A DNA stretch of 5,265 nt. It comes from Gammaproteobacteria bacterium (lineage in GTDB: Bacteria > Pseudomonadota > Gammaproteobacteria > SZUA-229). Below, piece by piece: positions 1 through 5,173 of this stretch. Each line of letters opens with the position of its first letter. The stretch's first letter is position 1. The position numbers were made by a program, and so were the translations under genes. Location: positions 1 to 5,265 of the forward strand of contig DRLE01000196.1 in the NCBI GenBank assembly GCA_011051475.1. Reading direction: 5' to 3'. Below the pieces are notes generated by a model. That model did not search any database, had not been told where the DNA came from, and saw only the letters and a list, made by a program, of their open reading frames with translations.

Positions 1-1293
1 AGGCCGCGCTCCTGGCGTACCCGCCTGGTGTTCTGGGGCGGCGCCATTCTGGTGGGGCTGGTGGCGGCGACCTTTGCCTATCTGGCCGGTTTTGCTGACG
101 AGGTGTTTCGTGAGCTTGTCGCCTGGAACCCGTATCTGCCCTTGCTGGTAACCCCGGTTGGTTTTGTGCTTACCGTGTTTCTTACCCGCAAGTTTTTCAG
201 CGGGGCCGAGGGCAGTGGTATTCCGCAGACCCTGATCGCCATCGGCGATCCGGGCAGCAAGTTAAGCAGCCGGCTGCTGTCCATGCGTATGGTCGTGGGC
301 AAGGTTTCGATGGCGGTACTGGCGCTGTGCAGCGGGGCCTCGCTGGGGCGGGAAGGGCCGACGGTTCATCTTGGCGCGGCGGTCATGCATTCGCTGGGCA
401 AGTATATGCACCTGCCGGCGGACTATGTCGAGCGCGGCCTGATTCTCACCGGTGGCGGCGCCGGTATTGCTGCAGCTTTCAATACGCCGCTGGCCGGTAT
501 TCTGTTTGCCATCGAGGAAATGGCGCGTTCGTTTGACCGGCGCAACAGCGAGATGATTCTGATCGGGGTCATTCTTGCCGGTATGACCGCGATTGTGGTA
601 CACCAGAGTAACTACAGTTATTACGGCACCATACCGGCGCAGCTGGATTTCGGCCTGGTCTGGCTGGGTGTGGTTGTATGCGGCGTTATCGGCGGTTTTC
701 TTGGTGGCGTCTTCAGCCAGCTGCTTATCGTCGCTTCGAAAAAACTGCGACCCTTTATGCAGAGCTACTGGGTGGTCATTGCCCTGGTCTGCGGCCTGTG
801 CGTGGCGGTTGTCGGCATTCTCAGCGGCGGCTCCGCGCACGGTACCGGTTATCTTGAAGCCAAGGATATTGTTTCCTGCGCCGGCGTCGATACCTGCTCG
901 GCCGACTTCGGTCTGATGTATCCTTTGTACAAGGCGCTGGCAACGACAGCTACCTATCTCGCTACCATCCCGGGCGGCCTGTTTGCGCCCTCACTGGCCA
1001 CCGGCGCGGGTCTCGGCGCCGACCTGGCGCATCTGTTTCCACCCGAGCTGGCTTCCACCATCGTCGTGCTTGGCATGGTGGGTTACTTTACCGGTGTGGT
1101 ACAGACGCCGATAACCGCCTTTGTTATCGTCATGGAAATGACCGACAACCAGGAGCTGGTGCTGGCCATGATGGCCACCTCACTGATCGCTTCCGGCGCC
1201 TCCAAACTGGTTTGCAAGAAACCGATTTATGAAGCCCTGGCCGAGAACCTGCTGGCCATGATGTCGGACGAGAAAAGCCGTCAGAAAACCTGA
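1..1293 (+). CDS. ClC-family Cl-/H+ antiporter, 5'-truncated by window edge
   Basis: This is an inner-membrane anion transporter of the voltage-gated chloride channel (ClC) family, most likely exchanging Cl- for H+. The frame is open from base 1. A GTG at 28 is possible, but codons before it (RPRSWRTRL) read like the usual basic stretch before the first helix, so the true start is probably upstream. About 430 residues are visible against roughly 470 in E. coli ClcA. In numbering from the GTG, I see GSGIP at 62-66 (selectivity serine), GREGP with the gating glutamate at 109, the IEE motif with the inner proton glutamate at 164, GLFAP with Phe319, and the conserved tyrosine at 401 in KPIY. These match S107, E148, E203, F357 and Y445 of E. 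coli ClcA, which supports a coupled antiporter. The protein stops soon after the last helix and has no CBS domain. Two cysteines (284 and 290) lie in a loop before GLFAP. The second ClC gene follows after 77 nt on the same strand. Confidence 0.93.
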   Translation, partial: RPRSWRTRLVFWGGAILVGLVAATFAYLAGFADEVFRELVAWNPYLPLLVTPVGFVLTVFLTRKFFSGAEGSGIPQTLIAIGDPGSKLSSRLLSMRMVVGKVSMAVLALCSGASLGREGPTVHLGAAVMHSLGKYMHLPADYVERGLILTGGGAGIAAAFNTPLAGILFAIEEMARSFDRRNSEMILIGVILAGMTAIVVHQSNYSYYGTIPAQLDFGLVWLGVVVCGVIGGFLGGVFSQLLIVASKKLRPFMQSYWVVIALVCGLCVAVVGILSGGSAHGTGYLEAKDIVSCAGVDTCSADFGLMYPLYKALATTATYLATIPGGLFAPSLATGAGLGADLAHLFPPELASTIVVLGMVGYFTGVVQTPITAFVIVMEMTDNQELVLAMMATSLIASGASKLVCKKPIYEALAENLLAMMSDEKSRQKT

Positions 1294-1350
1294 ATTCGCC
1301 GGCAGACAGGTTTTAAGAACGGGCGCATCGCTTGTGTGCCATCGATAAAA

Positions 1351-1361
1351 AGGATTATTAT
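1351..1361 (+). promoter_or_regulatory. Ambiguous start region of the second ClC gene
   Basis: AGGA at 1351-1354 is 16 nt from the ClC start at 1371, which is too far for a normal ribosome site, but 5 nt from an out-of-frame ATG at 1360. That ATG would open a 32-codon frame ending at 1458. A GGA at 1362-1364 is a weak site at better distance (6 nt) from 1371. TATTAT at 1356-1361 also matches a sigma70 -10 box at five of six positions, with only a poor -35 (TTGTGT, 1332-1337, 18-nt spacer). If used, transcription would start within a few bases of the ATG. None of these readings is proven. Confidence 0.25.
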
Positions 1362-1370
1362 GGATAGCCT

Positions 1371-3053
1371 ATGCGTTACTCGTACAGGCCCATTCTTTTT
1401 TGTATTGCTGTCGGTATTCTCGCCGGCCTGTCTGCAGAACTGTTTCTGTGGTTGCTGAAAACCTTTCAGCAGCTGTTTATTTCAAACCTCACCGGTTATG
1501 CGATTCCTGACCCGGAATCTGTGCAGGCATCACCCGATGCTGCGCTGTCTGCTCCACAAATGCTGTGGTGGCTGCCGGCGATTACGGCAGCGGGTGGCCT
1601 TGTTTCCGGCCTGCTGTCCTACCGGCTTGCGCCGGAAGCTGAAGGTGACGGCGCTGACGCGGTTATCCGCGCCTATCATCAGGAAGGTTCGCTGGTCAGA
1701 CTGCGGACGGCATTTACCAAGCTGTTGGCCAGTTCGGTTCTTATCGGTAGTGGCGGCTCTGCCGGCCGGGAAGGACCCGTCGCACAAATAGGCGCCGGTA
1801 TCGGTTCCTGGCTGGCCGGCCTGTTCAAACTGTCAGCTTCAGAACGGAGTCTGCTGACCATTGTCGGCATGGCTGCCGGCCTTGCGGCTGTTTTCAAAAG
1901 CCCGCTGGGCTCGGCGCTGTTCGCGGTTAAAAGCCTGTATTCCGAGCTACACATGGAAACCATGGACCTTGGCTATGCCATTCTGGGCGCCGCCGTCGCC
2001 TTTTCCGTGGTTGGTATTTTTGATGACTGGCGTCCCCTGTTTTATCTGCCAGAGGCGCTGCAACTGGGAAGCCCGCTGGAGCTTGTCTGGTACAGTCTGC
2101 TCGGTCTGCTGGCGGGCATTCTCGCAGCCTTTATTCCGACGGTCTTCTATGGCGTGCGCGACGGTTTCAGAAAACTGCCTGTGCATCCGGTGCTGAAACC
2201 GGCGATAGGCGGCCTGCTGGTCGGCCTGGTTGCATTGCAGTTTCCACAGGTGCTGGCCGGCGGTTATGGCTGGATACAGGCCGCGATTAACGGCAGCCTG
2301 GCAACCGGCCTGCTGCTCACGCTTATTCTTTTAAAGCTGCTGACCATGTCTTTCTCGGTGGGCTCGGGCGGTGCCGGTGGCGTGTTTGCTCCCACGCTGT
2401 TTATTGGCGCCATGCTGGGAGCCGTTTTTGCCAATTGCCTGTGTCCTTTCCTTGTGCATGCACCGCCGGCAGCGGCGATCAGTATAGTCGCCATGGCCTC
2501 GGTTCTGGCAGGGGCGGCGAGAGTGCCATTGCCGGCATTGATTATGGTGATGGAAATGACGGGTGGCTATGGCCTTGTGGTGCCTACCATGGTTGCGGTA
2601 ACCATTAGCTGGCTGGTGCAATACAACCTTAGCCGCAGACTTGTGTACAAAACGCTGTTTGAATCCCAGGTTTCAACACCGGCGGACAGCCCCCTGCACA
2701 GGCGTGAGTATTGCAGTACCTTTCTCGAAATGCTGAGAAACAGCGAGGAAAAACTCGACAGAGACCTGGTTGAAAGGCAGGTGACCGATATGCTTTTTGC
2801 CGGAGAGCCTGTGCCCTTGCCGCATTTCTCGGGCTTGCTTTATCTGGTACAGGCCGGTGAAAAATCATCGGTGATCAACCTGCCTCTGTCGGAGATTGTA
2901 TTGCCGGACAATGCCCGTGTGGTCAGTATATTGCGTGGAAAAAATCACCTGGTTACCGGTTCGGATACACGCGTGCAGCCCGGTGACTGGCTGGCCGTGG
3001 TTTCCGGGCCGAAGGCCATGCAAGAGGTGCGCCGGATTTTTTCAGCGGGCTGA
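1371..3053 (+). CDS. ClC-family anion channel/transporter with C-terminal TrkA_C-like domain
   Basis: This 560-residue ClC membrane protein belongs to a different subfamily from its upstream neighbour. Residues about 1-435 form the membrane part. GREGP places the gating glutamate at 134, GVFAP has Phe339, and the pore tyrosine is Tyr426. Two key positions differ. The selectivity loop reads GDGAD (92-96) instead of GSGIP, putting Asp93 where the anion-coordinating serine sits. The inner proton-relay position (E203 of E. coli ClcA) is Ser188 in FAVKSLY, with Lys187 before it. Proton coupling is therefore probably absent or altered; this is inference. Residues about 499-560 resemble a TrkA_C/RCK_C ligand-binding domain: a LPLSEIVLP strand, an SILRG strand, then VQPGDWLAVVSGP and a terminal helix. 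Such domains typically sense small ligands. The start is the earliest possible because an in-frame TAG lies at 1365-1367. Its Shine-Dalgarno is weak. It is probably co-transcribed with the upstream ClC gene. Confidence 0.93.
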   Translation: MRYSYRPILFCIAVGILAGLSAELFLWLLKTFQQLFISNLTGYAIPDPESVQASPDAALSAPQMLWWLPAITAAGGLVSGLLSYRLAPEAEGDGADAVIRAYHQEGSLVRLRTAFTKLLASSVLIGSGGSAGREGPVAQIGAGIGSWLAGLFKLSASERSLLTIVGMAAGLAAVFKSPLGSALFAVKSLYSELHMETMDLGYAILGAAVAFSVVGIFDDWRPLFYLPEALQLGSPLELVWYSLLGLLAGILAAFIPTVFYGVRDGFRKLPVHPVLKPAIGGLLVGLVALQFPQVLAGGYGWIQAAINGSLATGLLLTLILLKLLTMSFSVGSGGAGGVFAPTLFIGAMLGAVFANCLCPFLVHAPPAAAISIVAMASVLAGAARVPLPALIMVMEMTGGYGLVVPTMVAVTISWLVQYNLSRRLVYKTLFESQVSTPADSPLHRREYCSTFLEMLRNSEEKLDRDLVERQVTDMLFAGEPVPLPHFSGLLYLVQAGEKSSVINLPLSEIVLPDNARVVSILRGKNHLVTGSDTRVQPGDWLAVVSGPKAMQEVRRIFSAG

Positions 3054-3086
3054 GTATGTGTGCCTGTGTCTGCTGAGCCTGTATTC

Positions 3087-3284
3087 TCAGGGAATATCAC
3101 GCGGTAACCACAAAATCATCATCGCGCTGAATATCGCCAGGGCGACTATAAACAGGATAAACTTTTTCTTTACCCGTGCAAGGTCTTTTTCCTGCTGGGC
3201 CGGGGTGGGTGTGCGGCAGGAAGGGCAGTAATTGAGGCTTTCGTCAAAGGGACGGCCGCAGTGCCTGCAGGTGATTTCACTCAT
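3087..3284 (-). CDS. Small zinc-ribbon protein with C-terminal membrane anchor (DnrP-like)
   Basis: This 65-residue protein has an N-terminal zinc ribbon made of two CxxC knuckles (Cys6/Cys9 and Cys20/Cys23, in CRHCG and CPSCR). A charged linker (30-41) follows, then one hydrophobic segment at about 42-60 ending in WLPR. From memory the layout and the MMILWLPR ending resemble the short protein annotated as DnrP in Pseudomonas, whose molecular role is unclear. It would sit in the inner membrane with the zinc knuckle probably on the cytosolic side, since the positive residues KKK precede the helix. The start is supported by AGGAG nine bases upstream. It is convergent with the second ClC gene, with only 33 nt between their stop codons, and divergent from the downstream operon. 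No function is claimed beyond metal binding and membrane anchoring. Confidence 0.82.
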   Translation of the reverse strand: MSEITCRHCGRPFDESLNYCPSCRTPTPAQQEKDLARVKKKFILFIVALAIFSAMMILWLPRDIP

Positions 3285-3293
3285 TGCTTCCTG

Positions 3294-3298
3294 CTCCT
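3294..3298 (-). promoter_or_regulatory. Ribosome binding site of the zinc-ribbon gene
   Basis: On the minus strand AGGAG lies 9 nt before the ATG at 3284-3282. A second purine run, AGGAAG, lies too close (2 nt). The site confirms that the small gene is translated from this start. Confidence 0.7.
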
Positions 3299-3533
3299 GT
3301 TGCCGGCCTGCAGTTTCCGCCGGATGGAAGGGCTGTTTTTATCATTGTTTGAAAAAGCAAAGCGGCCATAGAGTACGCAACCTTTCATGCCCGGGTCACA
3401 AGCGCGGTCCCGTACGCGTGCGCAACGGCCTTTTCTTTCGTGTGGGCAGCCCCATGAACCGGACATATCGATACCTGCTATATGTTTATCTGCTGATATC
3501 ATAGCCGAATAAGCAGGCGAGCTCCATATTCTG

Positions 3534-3543
3534 TATCCGGATA
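3534..3543. repeat. Perfect 10-bp palindrome TATCCGGATA
   Basis: TATCCGGATA is a perfect dyad. It overlaps an alternative inverted pair, CATAT (3525-3529) and ATATG (3541-3545). It lies 48 nt before the -35 box of the DUF3302/HlyD promoter, a position where an activator or repressor dimer could bind. A single short palindrome can arise by chance, so an operator role is only a suggestion. Confidence 0.25.
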
Positions 3544-3591
3544 TGCCACAGACAGTAACTCATGCCATGGATGATAACGGCTGTAGCTGCA

Positions 3592-3620
3592 TTGACCCTG
3601 ACGGCATGGCTGTTTAGACT
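3592..3620 (+). promoter_or_regulatory. Sigma70-type promoter for the DUF3302/HlyD operon
   Basis: TTGACC at 3592-3597 matches the -35 consensus at five of six positions. TAGACT at 3615-3620 matches the -10 consensus at four of six. The spacer is exactly 17 nt. Transcription would start near 3627, giving a short leader of about 20 nt that contains the AAGGAG ribosome site. Confidence 0.6.
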
Positions 3621-3632
3621 GCAGTGGTTATT

Positions 3633-3638
3633 AAGGAG
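3633..3638 (+). promoter_or_regulatory. Ribosome binding site of the DUF3302 gene
   Basis: AAGGAG ends 8 nt before the ATG at 3647. This is near-optimal and fixes the start against a longer overlapping frame that begins at 3562 without a ribosome site. Confidence 0.8.
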
Positions 3639-3646
3639 CATCTGCT

Positions 3647-3958
3647 ATGAGCTTTATCGATATTTTCTCGTGGTTCGTTCTTATCGTTATGGTGGCGTCG
3701 TTTATCGGGATTTTTGTTTTTCTCGGTCTCTGGCCTGCTATCGTGGCAAAGCAGCGTAATCATCCCCAGCTGGAAGCAATCAAGGTTGGCAGCTGGGTTA
3801 CGCTGATTCTGGGATTTGCCCTGTGGCCACTGGTCCTGGTCTGGGCCTATACCCGACCTGTTACGCTCAGTGATGAAAGCGCCACTCTTAAGCAGAAAAT
3901 CGGCGAGCTCGAATCCCGTCTGGCCCGGCTTGAGAACCGGGGAGGTAAGGAAGCATGA
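3647..3958 (+). CDS. yiaW: DUF3302 inner-membrane protein, YiaW-like
   Basis: This 103-residue membrane protein has two transmembrane helices, at about 8-30 and 48-69. A conserved-looking loop between them (AKQRNHPQLEAIKVGSWV, residues 34-51) and the WP pair in helix two closely resemble, from memory, E. coli YiaW, which has AKKRNHP followed by AIHVAGWV. The C-terminal tail has leucine/isoleucine residues at 81, 85, 88, 92 and 95, a heptad pattern for a short coiled coil that could mediate oligomerisation or contact with the partner. The gene overlaps the HlyD-type gene by ATGA and comes first, the same order I recall for E. coli yiaW-yiaV. The molecular role of DUF3302 proteins is not established; an accessory role for the adjacent membrane fusion protein is inferred from the tight coupling. 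Confidence 0.88.
   Translation: MSFIDIFSWFVLIVMVASFIGIFVFLGLWPAIVAKQRNHPQLEAIKVGSWVTLILGFALWPLVLVWAYTRPVTLSDESATLKQKIGELESRLARLENRGGKEA
3941..3946 (+). promoter_or_regulatory. Ribosome binding site of the HlyD-type gene
   Basis: GGAGGT lies inside the end of the DUF3302 gene, 8 nt before the ATG at 3955. Together with the ATGA stop/start overlap, it indicates translational coupling and supports this start. Confidence 0.8.
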
Positions 3959-4899
3959 TTCTTGTACTGACGCTGCTCTATATAGTCGTTCTGCTGCTGG
4001 TACTGAAACTCGGCTGGATAAAACCGACCCTGTTCTGGAAACTTTCACCCCTGTTATGGATGGTGTTTCTGCTGTTCGTGCTGTTCTTTCCCCTGCAGTT
4101 CTGGGCGCCAGCCGGCTATGTCCGTGTTCTACAGCCCACGGTGCAGATAATTCCCAATGTTGCGGGTGAAGTTCTCGAAGTAAAGGTTAAGCCCAATCAG
4201 TGGGTTAATGAGGGTGATGTACTCTATCAGATCGATCCGCGTCCCTATCAGGCGGTCGTCAATCGCCTGCAGGCAGACCTGGAACTTGCCCGTATTCGCT
4301 ACCATCAACAACTTGAATTACTCAAAAAGGATGCAGGCCGCCAGGTTGATGTGGATCGTGCCGAGGCGAAGCTGAAATCGGTTGAAGCCCAGCTTGATGG
4401 CGCCCTCTATGATCTGGAGCAAACAACGGTGCGCGCCCCCGGGGATGGTTATGTTACCAATGTTGAGGCCCTGCGTCCGGGGGCCAGGGTTATTGCTGTC
4501 CCGTTTCAGCAGACCATGACTTTTATCGATGGCCGTGAACGTGTTGTCGCCGCACAGATTAACCAGATTTATATGCGTTATATTGAGCCCGGGCAGAAGG
4601 CCGAGGTTGCATTCAAGATTTTTCCGGGCAGGGTTTTTAACGCCACTGTGGAGGCGATTATTCCGGGGACGGCGTTAGGGCAGGTAGGACCGACAGGTAT
4701 ACTGCCGTCTGCTGTGGAAGAAGTACATGCGCCACGGTTTGTCAGGCTTCGTCTTGATGATCCGGAAGTCGCGAACAGGCTGGTTGCCGGTGACACCGGT
4801 GATGTCGCGATTTATTCTTCCAGGGGAAAGGCTGCACATGTGATTCGCAAGGTTATTATTCGTAATACTGCGATACTGAATTACATTATTCCCTACTGA
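3955..4899 (+). CDS. yiaV: HlyD/EmrA-type membrane fusion protein, YiaV-like
   Basis: This 314-residue periplasmic adaptor is anchored in the inner membrane. Two hydrophobic segments come first (about 3-20 and 31-50), as in YiaV-like proteins. The first lipoyl half follows at 57-98 (PNVAGEVLEVKVKPNQWVNEGDVLY, then IDPRPYQ). A short alpha-helical hairpin occupies about 100-157, and the second lipoyl half about 157-180 (TTVRAPGDGYVTNV). A beta-barrel region follows, then a C-terminal stretch ending in VIRKVIIRN, close to the E. coli YiaV ending (VMRKVLLRM) as I remember it. YiaV is about 378 residues; the shortfall here is mainly in the hairpin. Adaptors of this class join an inner-membrane pump to an outer-membrane channel, but no pump or channel gene is visible. 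Partner and substrate cannot be assigned. It forms an operon with the upstream DUF3302 gene. Confidence 0.9.
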   Translation: MILVLTLLYIVVLLLVLKLGWIKPTLFWKLSPLLWMVFLLFVLFFPLQFWAPAGYVRVLQPTVQIIPNVAGEVLEVKVKPNQWVNEGDVLYQIDPRPYQAVVNRLQADLELARIRYHQQLELLKKDAGRQVDVDRAEAKLKSVEAQLDGALYDLEQTTVRAPGDGYVTNVEALRPGARVIAVPFQQTMTFIDGRERVVAAQINQIYMRYIEPGQKAEVAFKIFPGRVFNATVEAIIPGTALGQVGPTGILPSAVEEVHAPRFVRLRLDDPEVANRLVAGDTGDVAIYSSRGKAAHVIRKVIIRNTAILNYIIPY

Positions 4900-4916
4900 T
4901 ATCGGCAAATTGATGC

Positions 4917-4939
4917 CAGCCATGAGGGGCTTATGGCTG
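4917..4939 (+). terminator. Stem-loop after the HlyD-type gene
   Basis: CAGCCATGA (4917-4925) pairs with TTATGGCTG (4931-4939), giving nine pairs including one G-U, with a 5-nt GGGGC loop. It begins 17 nt after the stop codon. No T-run follows, so it is not a classic intrinsic terminator. It could be a weak terminator, an mRNA 3'-end stabiliser, or a processing site before the next small reading frame. Confidence 0.4.
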
Positions 4940-4964
4940 CTGAAACAATCCGGAAATGGAAAAC

Positions 4965-4972
4965 AAAGGAGG
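4965..4972 (+). promoter_or_regulatory. Very strong Shine-Dalgarno AAAGGAGG
   Basis: AAAGGAGG ends 6 nt before an ATG at 4979. It is the best ribosome site in the window, yet the frame it serves stops after nine codons. This argues that a gene starts, or once started, here. Confidence 0.65.
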
Positions 4973-4978
4973 CAGAAA

Positions 4979-5123
4979 ATGAAAAAATGCGCCTTGCGTG
5001 ATATCTGAACTGTTTTTTATCGCTAATAATGAAGACCTGAAAACGGTAATGGATCGTCACGATGATCTGGTTAATGCCTACGCCAGCGCTATTGAGGATA
5101 TTGTGGCGTTACTTCCGGCATGA
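4979..5123 (+). pseudogene. Small reading frame apparently frameshifted at an A6 run
   Basis: From the ATG at 4979 the frame reads MKKCALRDI and stops at TGA 5006-5008. A second frame, open from 4983 to its TGA at 5121-5123, looks coding: ISELFFIANNEDLKTV, then MDRHDDLVNAYASAIEDI and VALLPA, acidic and amphipathic. Removing one A from the six-A run at 4982-4987 joins the strong start to this frame as MKNAPCVISELF..., giving about 47 residues. The alternative GTG at 4998 has no ribosome site. Possible explanations are a sequencing error, a real frameshift mutation, phase variation at the A run, or ribosomal slippage. I do not recognise the family. The preceding HlyD-type gene ends 79 nt upstream on the same strand, so co-transcription is plausible. 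Confidence 0.45.
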
Positions 5124-5139
5124 CTGGTTGCTTGAATAA

Positions 5140-5173
5140 CTGCTTGAAAAGCAGGTTCAGGTTTTAGCTGAAC
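5140..5173 (+). repeat. Two adjacent short inverted repeats
   Basis: CTGCTT GAA AAGCAG (5140-5154) is a perfect six-pair stem with a 3-nt loop. It is followed at once by GTTCAG (5155-5160) paired with CTGAAC (5168-5173) across a 7-nt loop. The sequence TGCTTGAA also occurs twice nearby, as a direct repeat with starts 12 nt apart (5129 and 5141). No T-run follows. Such local repeats can promote small slippage mutations, and they sit where the reading frame appears to change. Confidence 0.3.

Larger units (their letters stand above)
3285..3646. other. Divergent intergenic region
   Basis: This 362-nt spacer separates the leftward zinc-ribbon gene from the rightward DUF3302/HlyD operon. It holds the ribosome site of the former near its left end, and the promoter and ribosome site of the latter near its right end. 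A 10-bp palindrome lies between, at 3534-3543. Open frames crossing it on both strands lack ribosome sites and do not look like proteins. I found no convincing promoter for the leftward gene, no tRNA and no structured RNA that I recognise. Confidence 0.6.

Noticed and set aside
346..360. Possibility that the first ClC is a fluoride-specific (CLC-F) exporter
   Set aside because: It has the canonical GSGIP and GREGP motifs and the IEE pair, not the altered selectivity motifs of the fluoride clade.
262..840. Long antisense open frame of 192 codons inside the first ClC gene
   Set aside because: It mirrors the codon bias of the ClC gene on the opposite strand, and its product is histidine/glutamine/arginine-rich without any fold signal.
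3073..3090. CTGAG/CTCAG inverted repeat between the convergent ClC and zinc-ribbon genes as a bidirectional terminator
   Set aside because: Only five pairs, an 8-nt loop, no T-run on either strand, and it overlaps the zinc-ribbon stop codon.
3281..3502. Open frame of 73 codons on the minus strand upstream of the zinc-ribbon gene
   Set aside because: Its product is basic and low in structure, it has no ribosome site, and its end overlaps the well-supported start of the zinc-ribbon gene in another frame.
3232..3504. Open frame of 90 codons on the plus strand across the intergenic region
   Set aside because: It overlaps the zinc-ribbon gene antisense, lacks a ribosome site, and has cysteine/arginine-rich composition typical of a chance frame.
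3562..3759. Open frame with a hydrophobic start overlapping the DUF3302 gene
   Set aside because: No ribosome site precedes the ATG, and most of it lies out of frame over a gene with an optimal ribosome site and recognisable family.
3494..5005. TGATATC occurring three times (3494, 4897, 4999)
   Set aside because: A 7-mer seen three times in 5 kb is close to chance, and the flanks are unrelated.
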